Below, piece after piece: positions 50,112-58,903 of a stretch of 64,000 bases of DNA. Location: positions 62,001-126,000 of the forward strand of contig CAZEDB010000001.1 in the NCBI GenBank assembly GCA_964510855.1, in the 5' to 3' direction. The notes under the pieces were generated by a model. It saw only the letters and a list, made by a program, of their open reading frames with translations, did no database searches and was not told the DNA's origin. The position numbers were made by a program, and so were the translations under genes. The first letter of the stretch is position 1, and every line of letters starts with the position of its first letter. This DNA is from UBA8828 sp964510855 (lineage in GTDB: Bacteria; Verrucomicrobiota; Verrucomicrobiia; Opitutales; UBA953).

Positions 50112-50807
50112 TTAATCGCGAATACGATACCCTACCCCACGAACCGTTTCAATAATCTCGCCACCAGCGCCTAATTTATCGCGCAGACGGCGCATGTGGG
50201 TATCAACCGTTCGAGTTTCAATATCAGGGGCATAATTCCAAACATCTTCAAGTAGACGCTCGCGCGTTTGCACCCTGCCCTTGCGCTCAACTAAGGTGCG
50301 TAGGAGTTTAAATTCAGTAGCCGTTAGTTCAATGGGGGCTCCGTCGATTAAAACTTCGTGCCGCTCTAAATCGACTACAAGGTTCCCTGCCGATAGACGG
50401 GTTGCGTCCGTGGTTGAGGAGGGCTTGGTCCGGCGGATAAGTGCCTGCACACGTAAGACAACCTCTCGGGCATCAAACGGTTTTGCCAAGTAGTCGTCTG
50501 CCCCGCCTTCCAAACCCTTAAGGCGATCCTCGGTTTCTCCTTTAGCGGTTAAAAATAAAACTGGGGTGTCGCGCAAAAGTGCATCGGCGCGAATCATTTT
50601 TAATAACTGCAGCCCATTTAAATCGGGCATCATCATATCCAGAATGATAACCTCGGGCCTAATATCTCGAGCAACGCCCAGGGCCCGTAAGGGGTCATTA
50701 ATTGCCCGGACTAAAAATCCGGCCTGCTTGAGTTTGAACTCTAAAAGCTCCGTAACATCAGGCTCGTCATCGACGATTAAAACCCGCCTTTCTTCGTGCG
50801 CAGCCAT
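50112..50807 (-). CDS. PhoB/OmpR-family response regulator
   Basis: This 231-residue regulator has a receiver (VLIVDDEPDVTELLE, phosphoacceptor Asp in VIILDMMMPDLNGLQLL, LFLTAKGE, AKPFD) and an OmpR/PhoB winged-helix DNA-binding domain (ERKGRVQTRERLLEDVW, ETRTVDTHMRRLRDKLG, VRGVGYRI). ATG 50807 is preferred to a GTG at 50888. It precedes the sensor kinase on the same strand, so the two make a standard pair. Confidence 0.93.
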   Translation of the reverse strand: MAAHEERRVLIVDDEPDVTELLEFKLKQAGFLVRAINDPLRALGVARDIRPEVIILDMMMPDLNGLQLLKMIRADALLRDTPVLFLTAKGETEDRLKGLEGGADDYLAKPFDAREVVLRVQALIRRTKPSSTTDATRLSAGNLVVDLERHEVLIDGAPIELTATEFKLLRTLVERKGRVQTRERLLEDVWNYAPDIETRTVDTHMRRLRDKLGAGGEIIETVRGVGYRIRD

Positions 50808-50953
50808 ATAGAGAATGTGCGACACACGGTGGTTTAATGGCGAGGTTTTTCTAAACCCGAACCATTTCCCAAATTTTACACAAACCACTATCTATCAACC
50901 ACTTGTATAATATTAACCTTAGCGTAACCTAAATGCCCCCTTAGGGTCACATC

Positions 50954-52867
50954 TTATGTTCTACGTGGAACATGAGCACCCTCCCCTTTCGCCCTTAGCC
51001 AAATCATCAGTAAAGCGATATCAGCTGGCGTTATGCCACTTATCCGGCCTGCCTGTCCGAGGGTCGCGGGTTGAATTTCTTGGAGTTTTGCCCGAGCCTC
51101 GAGCCTTAAAGAAGGCACGGCTTGATAGTTGAAGCCAGGGGGCACAAACCAGTGCTCGAGATCTCGCAACTTAGCGGCCTGACGTTGCTCGCGCTCGAGG
51201 TAGCCCTTATACTTAACTCTATACAGAACTTCGTCTCTTATCTCCGCACCAAGGCCCAAGAAGCTTGGCGGCAGCGAAACCCCATCGATGGAAGGGGCCT
51301 TGCGAACCACATCTCCCATAAGCCCGCCAGGGATAGTCATTTTGTCGGCCATAGTCGCCCAATGATGGACATGACTGGCCTTTTCTTTAACTCGCTTAAG
51401 TCGTTCTTCGGGAATAAGTTGCATTCTCTCAGCCACATCTACTAGCCGTACATCGGCGCTCCCGTGATTAAGCAATAATCGGTATTCGGCACGACTGGTA
51501 AACATACGATAAGGCTCCTTGGTACCCTTAGTAACCAGATCATCAATAAGAACCCCAATGTAGGACTGGTCGCGCTCTAGAACTAGGGGTGGACCGCCTA
51601 AAACCTGCGAAGCGGCGTTAGCACCCGCGACAAGGCCTTGGCCGCCAGCCTCCTCATAGCCAGAGGTACCATTAATTTGGCCCGCAAAGAACAAGCCGCC
51701 CAGTTTTTTAGATTCTAAGGTGGGGTGGAGCTGGGTAGGGGGTGCAAAGTCATATTCTACCGCATAAGCCGGACGTAACATCACGGCATGTTCAAGGCCG
51801 GGCACTGAGCGGACCATTTCAAGCTGCACGTTAAAGGGCAGGGAGGTTGAAAGCCCGTTAATATACCACTCGTTGGTGCCACGCCCCTCCGGCTCAAGAA
51901 AGAGCTTATGGGTCTCTTTATCACTAAACTTAACAAATTTATCTTCAATAGAAGGGCAGTATCGGGGCCCAACCGATTTAATCTCGCCCCCATAGAGTGG
52001 GGAGAGGTGGAGATTGGCCGCAACTATCTCGCCCGTCCTACCAGTGGCCTCGGTCATCCAGCAGGAAACTTGTTCAGTGCCCGGCTTCCAGCCCGCCAAG
52101 CGTTCACCGGCTTGTTCCACGTGGAACAGATCGGTTTCAGGACGGGTGTCCATGAAGGCAAACAGGGTAGGGTGGGGGTCTCCTGGCTGCTCCGAGCATT
52201 GGCTAAAATCGATAGTAGAACCAAGGATGCGCGGAGGGGTACCAGTCTTCAACCTTTCCAGCTCGATACCGTGTTGTAAAAAACTGCCCGACAACGACTT
52301 AGAAGAAAAATCACCCAATCGACCCCCCTCGTTTTTATTGGCGCCAATGTGCATTAAACCACGAAGAAACGTCCCAGTCGTTACCACCACAGATTTAGCG
52401 TAAAAATCTAAATCCAAGTTGGTCTGCACCCCCGTCACACGATCTCCCTTATTAAGCAGCCCAGTTACTTGAGCCTGGAAAATCGTTAGGTTGGGTTGAA
52501 GTTCACAAAGGTGCTTCATCCGCAGCTGATAGGCCTTCTTATCGCACTGGGTTCGGGGGGCTTGAACCGCAGGTCCTTTAGAAGAATTAAGCAGGCGGTA
52601 ATGAATGCCCGTAACGTCGGCGGTTAAACCCATCGCCCCACCAAGGGCATCAATCTCGCGCACCATGTGGCCCTTGGCTTGCCCGCCAATGGCCGGGTTA
52701 CAGCTCATTTGGCCGATGGTATCAAGATTGCCCGTTAACAGCAGGGTATCAGCACCCATGCGAGCTGCGGCCAAAGCAGCTTCAATACCTGCATGCCCAG
52801 CCCCGCAGACGAGAACGTCATAAGGACGGCCAGGGCCGATTCGGATTTCCTTTCGATGGCTGAGCAT
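50954..52867 (-). CDS. mnmG: tRNA uridine-5-carboxymethylaminomethyl modification enzyme MnmG
   Basis: This 637-residue FAD protein works with MnmE to add the cmnm5 group to wobble uridines. It has the FAD loop VCGAGHAGIEAALAAARMG, CNPAIGGQAKGHMVREIDALGG, TGTFLRGLMHIG, and GTSGYEEAGGQGLVAGANA. C-terminal helices end in HVPRRT. The gene carries two parS-like palindromes, one internal and one on its last codons. It follows mnmE by 21 bp. Confidence 0.97.
   Translation of the reverse strand: MLSHRKEIRIGPGRPYDVLVCGAGHAGIEAALAAARMGADTLLLTGNLDTIGQMSCNPAIGGQAKGHMVREIDALGGAMGLTADVTGIHYRLLNSSKGPAVQAPRTQCDKKAYQLRMKHLCELQPNLTIFQAQVTGLLNKGDRVTGVQTNLDLDFYAKSVVVTTGTFLRGLMHIGANKNEGGRLGDFSSKSLSGSFLQHGIELERLKTGTPPRILGSTIDFSQCSEQPGDPHPTLFAFMDTRPETDLFHVEQAGERLAGWKPGTEQVSCWMTEATGRTGEIVAANLHLSPLYGGEIKSVGPRYCPSIEDKFVKFSDKETHKLFLEPEGRGTNEWYINGLSTSLPFNVQLEMVRSVPGLEHAVMLRPAYAVEYDFAPPTQLHPTLESKKLGGLFFAGQINGTSGYEEAGGQGLVAGANAASQVLGGPPLVLERDQSYIGVLIDDLVTKGTKEPYRMFTSRAEYRLLLNHGSADVRLVDVAERMQLIPEERLKRVKEKASHVHHWATMADKMTIPGGLMGDVVRKAPSIDGVSLPPSFLGLGAEIRDEVLYRVKYKGYLEREQRQAAKLRDLEHWFVPPGFNYQAVPSLRLEARAKLQEIQPATLGQAGRISGITPADIALLMIWLRAKGEGAHVPRRT
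50957..50972. promoter_or_regulatory. parS-like site at the 3' end of mnmG
   Basis: TGTTCTACGTGGAACA differs by one base from the parS palindrome TGTTCCACGTGGAACA. It overlaps the last codons of mnmG (PRRT and just before the TAA). Confidence 0.75.
52113..52128. promoter_or_regulatory. parS site inside mnmG
   Basis: TGTTCCACGTGGAACA is a perfect 16-bp palindrome and matches the conserved ParB-binding parS sequence of many bacteria. It lies in the coding part of mnmG, which is common for parS. Confidence 0.85.
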
Positions 52868-52888
52868 AGCGGGACCCCCCGCAGAGAA

Positions 52889-54250
52889 TCACTTCCCTAT
52901 GCAGAAGGAAGCAAACAGCTTGTCGAGCATACGCTCATTGTCGACCTTACCCACCACTTCGGCCAAGTCATCAAGTCCAGCCCGTACCTCGGTCGCCGCC
53001 AGTTCGGTTGCCTGAGACCCTTTTTCTAGATGTTGGGCTGCGAGTAAAAAGCGTGCGGCCGCCCGGTTCATCGCCTCGGCGTGTCGCGTTCCAACCACTA
53101 AATGATCCCCCGCAGGGGCTAAATCCGCCCGCTCTAAGAGCTGACCCAATTCTTGGCGCAAATGCGAGGCGTCCCTTCCGTCGAGTAAACAACAAGCTAT
53201 CCGGGGCAGGGCGGGGAGAAAGTTTTTAAGTTCAGGATGCGCGGGTAGATCCGATTTATTGGTGACTAATGCGGCACGACCAGCCGTAAGCCATTGCGAC
53301 CATTCTTCAGTAAGGGCAGGGGGCGGGCAGGATTGGTCTACAACCCAAAGTAAAAAGTCCGCGCGCGCGGCTTGCTCGCGCGTGCGTTCCATCCCGGCTG
53401 CTTCAAGGACATCGCCGCTAGCTCGTAATCCCGCTGTATCCACCGCCGTGACTCGAATCGGGAGGCCTTGTACTTCAGCTTCTAAATAGTCGCGCGTCGT
53501 GCCCGCGACCGGGCTGACTAAAGCACGTGATGCCCCGCAAAGAGCGTTGAGCAGTGAGGATTTGCCTGCGTTGGGAGCGCCCACCACCGCGAGACGAATG
53601 CCATGGCGCAAGCTTTCTTCGTGTCGTGCGGTGGCAGCAGCGGTGGTGAGTTCACGTCCGAGTTGTAATAAAATCCCCCGTGGACCATGAGGATTTTCCG
53701 GCGGCAAATCTTCTTCAGGAAAATCAATATGTGCTTCAAGCGTGGCTAGAGCGCTTAAGGTTCGGTCGGACCATGCTGCTACCGCGCGGCCTAATTCTCC
53801 TGCTAAAAGACGGCGTGCTGACTCAAGTGACCTTTCGGATTCTGCATGAACCAAGTTTGCGATAGCTTCCGCCTGAGTGAGATCGATTTTACCGTTTAAA
53901 AAAGCCCGGCGGGTAAATTCTCCCGGTTCAGCCATGCGCGCGCCGCGCGTGAGGCAATCGGTTACTAGCGCGCGAACCAAACGCGGATTACCATGGCAGG
54001 CGATTTCAACGCTAGTATTTCCCGTAGCTGATGCACCCGCCGCATAAAATGTTACTACCACTTGGTCCAAGGCTTGGCCTTGAGGGTTATGCCAAATACC
54101 TAAGGTAGCGCGGCGCGGCACCAAAGGGGTTGATCGTCCTAAGGCTGCCACGGTTAAGGTGAGAGCCTCAGCCCCATCTAGCCGAAGCATGGCGAGTGCC
54201 GAAACCCCCTCTGGGGTTGCAGGTGCGACAATCGTGTCCGGCAGTGTCAT
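52889..54250 (-). CDS. mnmE: tRNA modification GTPase MnmE
   Basis: This 453-residue GTPase partners MnmG in cmnm5 wobble-uridine synthesis. The N-terminal folate-binding domain begins DTIVAPATPEGVSALAMLRL and contains HGNPRLVRALV and FTRRAFLNGKIDLTQAEAI. The G domain has GAPNAGKSSLLNAL, GTTRDYLEAEV, DTAGLR and TNKSD. It ends in FCIGK, the conserved C-terminal Cys motif essential for activity. The ATG start fits the family. mnmG follows by 21 bp. Confidence 0.97.
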   Translation of the reverse strand: MTLPDTIVAPATPEGVSALAMLRLDGAEALTLTVAALGRSTPLVPRRATLGIWHNPQGQALDQVVVTFYAAGASATGNTSVEIACHGNPRLVRALVTDCLTRGARMAEPGEFTRRAFLNGKIDLTQAEAIANLVHAESERSLESARRLLAGELGRAVAAWSDRTLSALATLEAHIDFPEEDLPPENPHGPRGILLQLGRELTTAAATARHEESLRHGIRLAVVGAPNAGKSSLLNALCGASRALVSPVAGTTRDYLEAEVQGLPIRVTAVDTAGLRASGDVLEAAGMERTREQAARADFLLWVVDQSCPPPALTEEWSQWLTAGRAALVTNKSDLPAHPELKNFLPALPRIACCLLDGRDASHLRQELGQLLERADLAPAGDHLVVGTRHAEAMNRAAARFLLAAQHLEKGSQATELAATEVRAGLDDLAEVVGKVDNERMLDKLFASFCIGK

Positions 54251-54347
54251 AAGTTAAAGAGAGTGAGGCTCCCGACCCGAATCCGCAAGTCACAGACGGA
54301 AAAAGGCTGGAAGCCCCACCCACCTCAACGCATCGTTAAAAATTACC

Positions 54348-55604
54348 GTGTCCCCCGAGACTCCATTTTTAAATCGCAGCCTAGCACAACAGCTTGCCGA
54401 CACCTTTGGCACGCCCTGCTATGTTTATTCACAAACCCGATTAGAGGAACAAGCTCGGCACATGCTGGCATTTCCAGCTGCCTATGGTCTGACGGTTCGC
54501 TTTGCTATGAAGGCAAGCCCCTCGGCTGCTCTCCTAAAAATTTTCCAAAAGCAAGGTCTCGCTATTGACGCTTCTTCAGGATGGGAAGTCCGCCGGGCTC
54601 TTAGGGTGGGCTTTAAGCCCAACGCAATTTCACTTTCAACCCAGCAACTCCCTGACGACCTGGCGGAGTTATTAGATCTCGGCATCGAGGTTAACGCCTG
54701 TTCGCTCGCTCAAGTCCAACGTCTAGGCGAAGCGCGCCCTGGTCGTTCCATTGGTTTACGATTTAATCCTGGCAAGGGCTCAGGCGGTAACGGCAAAACC
54801 AATGTCGGTGGGTCAGACTCGTCCTTCGGTATTTGGTATGAGCAAGCCGACGAGGCCAAAAAAATTGCTGCTGCCCATCAACTTAAAGTGGTGCGCATTC
54901 ACACCCATATTGGTTCAGGCAGCGACCCCGCGGTTTGGCAGGCTGTTTCTGAATCGAGCCTCGCCTTGGTTGAGCGTTTTCCTGAAGTCACCATCCTTAA
55001 TCTCGGAGGCGGCTATAAAGTTGCGCGCGTTACTGGTGAAAAAACCAGCGACCCTGCAGTCATTGGTATCCCTGTGCGCGAAGCCTTTGTTAAATTCGCC
55101 GAGCGGACGGGGAGAAAATTAAAACTCGAAATTGAACCCGGCACTTTCTTGGTGGCGAATGCCGGAGCGGTATTGGCGCGGGTGGTCGACCGCGTCACCA
55201 CCGATCAACGCTGCTTCTTAAAACTCGATACCGGGATGACGGAGTTACTGCGCCCCTCTCTCTACGGGTCACAACACCCTATCACGATTTGGCCCGCCCA
55301 AGATAAAGGTAATGAGTCGGTGGTGGTGGTCGGTCACTGCTGCGAGTCCGGTGATTTACTCACGTGTGCTCCCGGAGAATCAGAAACCTTAGCGCCACGC
55401 CAACTACCCGTGGCCGCAGCGGGTGATTTAGTTGTGATTGGTGGGGCAGGGGCCTACGCCGCCGCCATGAGTGCAAAAAACTACAACTCTTTCCCAGAGG
55501 CACCGGAAATTCTCCTCGATCAAAAACAACAGCCCCACCTGATACGCCGCCGCCAGACACTCGACCAAATGTTGGCGAATGAAATGATTCCTGAGGGGAT
55601 TTAA
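54348..55604 (+). CDS. lysA: Diaminopimelate decarboxylase
   Basis: This 418-residue PLP enzyme makes L-lysine from meso-diaminopimelate. It has the PLP-lysine motif RFAMKASPSAALLKIF near the N-terminus, GLRFNPGKGSG, HTHIGSGSDP, LNLGGGYKVA, EIEPGTFLV, and the active-site CCESGDLLT. It starts at GTG. The next gene begins 2 bp later. The promoter must lie in the 97-bp gap shared with divergent mnmE. Confidence 0.93.
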   Translation: MSPETPFLNRSLAQQLADTFGTPCYVYSQTRLEEQARHMLAFPAAYGLTVRFAMKASPSAALLKIFQKQGLAIDASSGWEVRRALRVGFKPNAISLSTQQLPDDLAELLDLGIEVNACSLAQVQRLGEARPGRSIGLRFNPGKGSGGNGKTNVGGSDSSFGIWYEQADEAKKIAAAHQLKVVRIHTHIGSGSDPAVWQAVSESSLALVERFPEVTILNLGGGYKVARVTGEKTSDPAVIGIPVREAFVKFAERTGRKLKLEIEPGTFLVANAGAVLARVVDRVTTDQRCFLKLDTGMTELLRPSLYGSQHPITIWPAQDKGNESVVVVGHCCESGDLLTCAPGESETLAPRQLPVAAAGDLVVIGGAGAYAAAMSAKNYNSFPEAPEILLDQKQQPHLIRRRQTLDQMLANEMIPEGI

Positions 55605-55606
55605 GT

Positions 55607-57067
55607 ATGAAGCCTCAAGCACCCTTTCCCCTGGGTGAGGTTTTGCCCTCTTACCCTCACGGTACAGTTTTATCCCTGCCCACCTTAGCTGATGTTATCG
55701 GTTATGAGCGTCACGACGCGGCAACTTGGGCTACGATCCGCGCTGGCTACCCACGCTTTGTCCTTAATGACTTAGTCAAAGCGTGCCGTGATCAAGCGGC
55801 AGATAAGTTGGGTTACAACCGATTACAATCGCTCGCCCTGCATTCTCTTAAAGGTGCGAAGCAGGCCATTGCTTTAGCGAAACCTGCCCAGGCTCGCTGT
55901 CATGATATGGGCTCATGGTCGCTCCTCGAAGTAGATCCTGCGTCGTTTGAGCGTACCTCAAAAATAATTCAACATGCGGGCCTTCGTCTCGCCTCTCGCG
56001 CCGCTGAGGCCTGGCTGACTAAGTTGCTTTTAAAAGAAATTAAAACGGTTGAGCCCTTGCTTCTGCCTTGGGTTAAGCCTGCAGGTTTAGATGATTTAAA
56101 GTTAACGCCCTCGGGGATGAACGCAGTAGCGGCTGCCATTGAAGCCGTTAGGCAAGTGCAACGCCCTCATCATCGCCGCGTCTGGCTTCAACTGGGTTGG
56201 CTTTATGTAGACTCCTCCGAGTTGCTGCGCAAAACCCTCCCGGCCGATGAAACTCTGGTGGTGCTTGATGATGTCGCTGATCTAACTGCCCTTGAGCACT
56301 TCTTTACCGCACACCAAGGAAAAATTGCCGGGGTGCTGGCCGAGTTGCCCAACAATCCTGGGTTAGCTTCACCTCAACTTGCGCACCTTAAAAAGTTAGC
56401 CCAAGCCGAGGGGGCTTTATTAATTTTAGATCCCTCCTCGAGTGGCTTGGTCAATGTTGACCTCATGCCTTATGCAGATGTCCTCGTTACTAGCCTCACC
56501 AAATATTCAGGGCACCGAGGTGATGTGATGATGGGTTTAATTGTGGTGCATCCACAAGGCGCTCACGCTTCAGCCCTGCGCAAGGTTGCCTTTGATTGGG
56601 TCGGACCGGTCGCCCCTGGAGATGCTTTAGTACTCGCCGAGCAGTTGCCTGCCATGGAGGCGGTGGCAGCGGTACAAAATAAAAACGCCCAACAACTCGC
56701 CGCCTTTTTGCTGCAACACCCAGCAGTTGCTCGAGTTCTAGTTGCTGATCAAGGACCCACCGCTGCGGCCTACGCACAAGTTGCCCGCGGCCCGAATCAG
56801 CCTGGCTCACTCATCACCTTTGAACTCAAAGGTGACCTGGCTTCATTCTATAACGCGGTTGATTTAGTAAAGGGCCCGAGCTTCGGACTCGATTTCACCC
56901 TCCTCGCCCCCTTCCTCTGGCTTTCCCATTTTGAATGGGTTACCCAAGAAGCCGGCCGCGCCCGTATTCGTCGGGCGGGATTATCACCGGATTTAATTCG
57001 CCTGTCTGTAGGCACAGAAGACGTAGCTTGGATTCAAGCTCGTCTTAGTGCGGCCCTAGAGGCCTGA
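55607..57067 (+). CDS. Cys/Met metabolism PLP-dependent enzyme (cystathionine gamma-synthase-like)
   Basis: This 486-residue protein resembles gamma-family PLP enzymes in its C-terminal two thirds: the PLP-lysine motif TSLTKYSGHRGDVMMG at about 302-317, ILDPSSSGL before it, and the C-terminal LIRLSVGTEDVAWIQA typical of MetB/MetC. About 150 N-terminal residues are unusual and replace the substrate-binding arm. The reaction is uncertain; cystathionine gamma-synthase in methionine synthesis is the nearest guess. It follows lysA by 2 bp, so both may share aspartate-family regulation. Confidence 0.75.
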   Translation: MKPQAPFPLGEVLPSYPHGTVLSLPTLADVIGYERHDAATWATIRAGYPRFVLNDLVKACRDQAADKLGYNRLQSLALHSLKGAKQAIALAKPAQARCHDMGSWSLLEVDPASFERTSKIIQHAGLRLASRAAEAWLTKLLLKEIKTVEPLLLPWVKPAGLDDLKLTPSGMNAVAAAIEAVRQVQRPHHRRVWLQLGWLYVDSSELLRKTLPADETLVVLDDVADLTALEHFFTAHQGKIAGVLAELPNNPGLASPQLAHLKKLAQAEGALLILDPSSSGLVNVDLMPYADVLVTSLTKYSGHRGDVMMGLIVVHPQGAHASALRKVAFDWVGPVAPGDALVLAEQLPAMEAVAAVQNKNAQQLAAFLLQHPAVARVLVADQGPTAAAYAQVARGPNQPGSLITFELKGDLASFYNAVDLVKGPSFGLDFTLLAPFLWLSHFEWVTQEAGRARIRRAGLSPDLIRLSVGTEDVAWIQARLSAALEA

Positions 57068-57090
57068 CCTGCCATTAGCCGACAGGTCAG
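57064..57090. terminator. Hairpin after the PLP enzyme gene
   Basis: CTGACCTG at 57064-57071 and CAGGTCAG at 57083-57090 form an 8-bp stem with an 11-base loop overlapping the stop codon of the PLP gene. It sits between convergent genes but lacks a U-tract. Confidence 0.4.
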
Positions 57091-57105
57091 ACCCAGGCGC
57101 CGTCC

Positions 57106-57516
57106 TTAACCTTCTTCCGATTCGTCCGACTCGGGAGCCTTACCGTTTTTACGGGCCTTCTCCATTCGTGCTTTGAAGGCCGCCTTTTCTTTTTCTACCA
57201 AGGCGACGGAGGCGGGATCTGCCTCCTTCATAGCCGCTTCCTGGAGTTTTCGATGGGCGGCTTCCGAGGCCTCCGCTTTTTCTCGCATCGACTTGTAATC
57301 GAGGAAGAGCTTTCGGACTTGGGCACGATCGGCTTTAGCCTGCTCCGAAGCGACAAGCACTTCAGGCTTTGCAGCTGCGGCGCGGCGGGCGGTGGTGAGG
57401 CGCTCGCGTTCATCAGCATTCAGCTCTACAGCGTAAGCTTGGGGCAGGGCGGTGAGGGCCGCGAGTAAGAGCGCGACCACGATGGGGGTTCGGGGGGTGA
57501 GCATGTTTGTATTCAT
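57106..57516 (-). CDS. Small secreted coiled-coil protein, unknown
   Basis: This 136-residue protein has a signal peptide (TPIVVALLLAALTALPQAYA), then a highly charged Ala/Glu/Lys/Arg-rich region predicted as helical coiled coil (DERERLTTARRAAAAKPE, EKAEASEAAHRKLQEAAMKE) and an acidic end. No family is recognised. A periplasmic place is likely. It is divergent from the aquaporin-like gene, 65 bp away. Confidence 0.65.
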   Translation of the reverse strand: MNTNMLTPRTPIVVALLLAALTALPQAYAVELNADERERLTTARRAAAAKPEVLVASEQAKADRAQVRKLFLDYKSMREKAEASEAAHRKLQEAAMKEADPASVALVEKEKAAFKARMEKARKNGKAPESDESEEG

Positions 57517-57581
57517 GGGAACGGGCTTGAGAAAATCCTAGTCAGGCACAGTCTCAAGTTCCCCCAAGTGGGGTTCATTCT

Positions 57582-58271
57582 ATGGGCCGAATCCTCTCTG
57601 AGTTTCTAGGTACTTTCCTGCTGATTAGTACATTACTGCTGGCGCCAAGCCGCTTAGCGGTCGCTGCAACCTTGGCGGCCTGCCTCTGGATTTTTTCTCA
57701 TCAGCCCCATGGAGCGTTTAATCCTACAGCCACTTTTGTTTTCGCGCTACGCCGCCGGCTAAGTTGGGTTTGGGCCGGAGGCTTAATACTCGTGCAGCTT
57801 TTTGCTGCCGTGGCTGCGGCACTTTTTACCGCTCTCCTTGTGGGTCATAATCCAGGGCGCCTCGCACCCGATGCGCCTAGCCCCATACCCTCTGCCTGGT
57901 TAAGTTCGCTCTCGGTCGAATTTCTGGGCACCGCCCTCCTTTGTCTCCTGCTTTTGGCGGCCTTCACCTCACGTCGTCATGCCGGCAGCACGTTAGCTCC
58001 CCTTCTGGTTGGAGTGGGATTTTTTAGTTTGCTGGAAATGTTTGGCAACTGGTCGACATTTTTTAACCCCGCAGCCTTGCTGGCTTGGGGCTTGCACGAT
58101 GCGTTTTCAGCGCTGCGGGCGGATGAAGTTGGACCCGCTCTATTGGGCGAAGCGGAGCGGCTTGGCCATTTCTTGCCCTGGGCAATCTTGGTTGTCGCCT
58201 TCCAAATTTTAGGAGCCCTTGTGGGCTGGGGCTTATTTAAGGTCTTTTATCCTGAAGAAAAGTCGGCCTAA
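57582..58271 (+). CDS. Divergent aquaporin/MIP-like membrane protein
   Basis: This 229-residue protein has about six hydrophobic helices and two half-helix motifs in the right order for the MIP family: HGAFNPTATF (NPT at about 47-49) and FFNPAALLAWG (NPA at 162-164), with EFLGTFLL at the start of helix 1 and EFLGTALLCLLL at helix 4. In true aquaporins an Arg follows the second NPA; here it is Ala-Leu. Permeability for water or glycerol is therefore unsure. It is followed 50 bp later by another small membrane protein. Confidence 0.7.
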   Translation: MGRILSEFLGTFLLISTLLLAPSRLAVAATLAACLWIFSHQPHGAFNPTATFVFALRRRLSWVWAGGLILVQLFAAVAAALFTALLVGHNPGRLAPDAPSPIPSAWLSSLSVEFLGTALLCLLLLAAFTSRRHAGSTLAPLLVGVGFFSLLEMFGNWSTFFNPAALLAWGLHDAFSALRADEVGPALLGEAERLGHFLPWAILVVAFQILGALVGWGLFKVFYPEEKSA

Positions 58272-58321
58272 AGCTTAGCATCCACGCTTGCGGGCGGCAA
58301 ACCACCCCTCAAGGTGCAGTT

Positions 58322-58738
58322 ATGGATATCCTGACAAAAGTTCACAAACACTACGGCTCGCTCATCTTATTGTTGGTTTTAATCGGCTTTCTCTTCGCCG
58401 CTTTCAGCCGACCCCGCGTCGTCTACCAGCGCATCGTCGCGGTATTAGTCGATATCAACGTCGTGATCGGTTTAATCACCCTCTTCTGGGTAACGGTGCG
58501 CCCTGTGTCCTGGTTCCACCTCATCTTTGCGTTAGCAGCAGTGGGATTACTCCATGCCTCTGCTAAGTCAGCCGAGCGGGGTAAGGTAACCATTTGCTGG
58601 GGCCTCGCCTTCTTGCTCTTGATTGCAACCTGGGCGACCAACGCTTCTTGGGGTCCTGATGTTTTCAAAACCAACTGGCTGATTCTTCCTGCAGCTTCTG
58701 AAGTGGCACCTGTGCCCCCTCCGACCCCCGGCGGTTAA
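58322..58738 (+). CDS. Small membrane protein, unknown
   Basis: This 138-residue protein has about four membrane helices, a conserved-looking KHYGSLILLLVLIGFLFAA start, and a Pro-rich C-terminus. No family is recognised. It lies 50 bp after the aquaporin-like gene and 165 bp before the ABC exporter operon. The gap after it holds a small hairpin at 58768-58787 (CAGGGAC/GTCCCTG) but no clear promoter. Confidence 0.55.
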   Translation: MDILTKVHKHYGSLILLLVLIGFLFAAFSRPRVVYQRIVAVLVDINVVIGLITLFWVTVRPVSWFHLIFALAAVGLLHASAKSAERGKVTICWGLAFLLLIATWATNASWGPDVFKTNWLILPAASEVAPVPPPTPGG

Positions 58739-58767
58739 GTTAGCTAGTTTTAACGACCGTTTGACTT

Positions 58768-58787
58768 CAGGGACTAATCCGTCCCTG
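58768..58787 (+). terminator. Small hairpin before the ABC exporter operon
   Basis: CAGGGAC and GTCCCTG pair in a 7-bp stem with a 6-base loop (TAATCC), 30 bases after the preceding stop. No U-tract follows; it may still end or pause transcription before the exporter genes. Confidence 0.35.
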
Positions 58788-58903
58788 CTGGTCTATGCCT
58801 ACGGTTAAGACACCTTCAGATATGCGCGCTAGCGCCCGATGCCTTGTTCGATAGTTTAGTTCAACACGCCGTCACCGGCCTGCGTCCTCTAACTAGTTAA
58901 TCC

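Noticed and set aside
54400..54425. Sigma-54 promoter-like TGGCAC...GC
   Set aside because: GG-to-GC spacing is 8 rather than 10, and it lies inside the lysA coding region.
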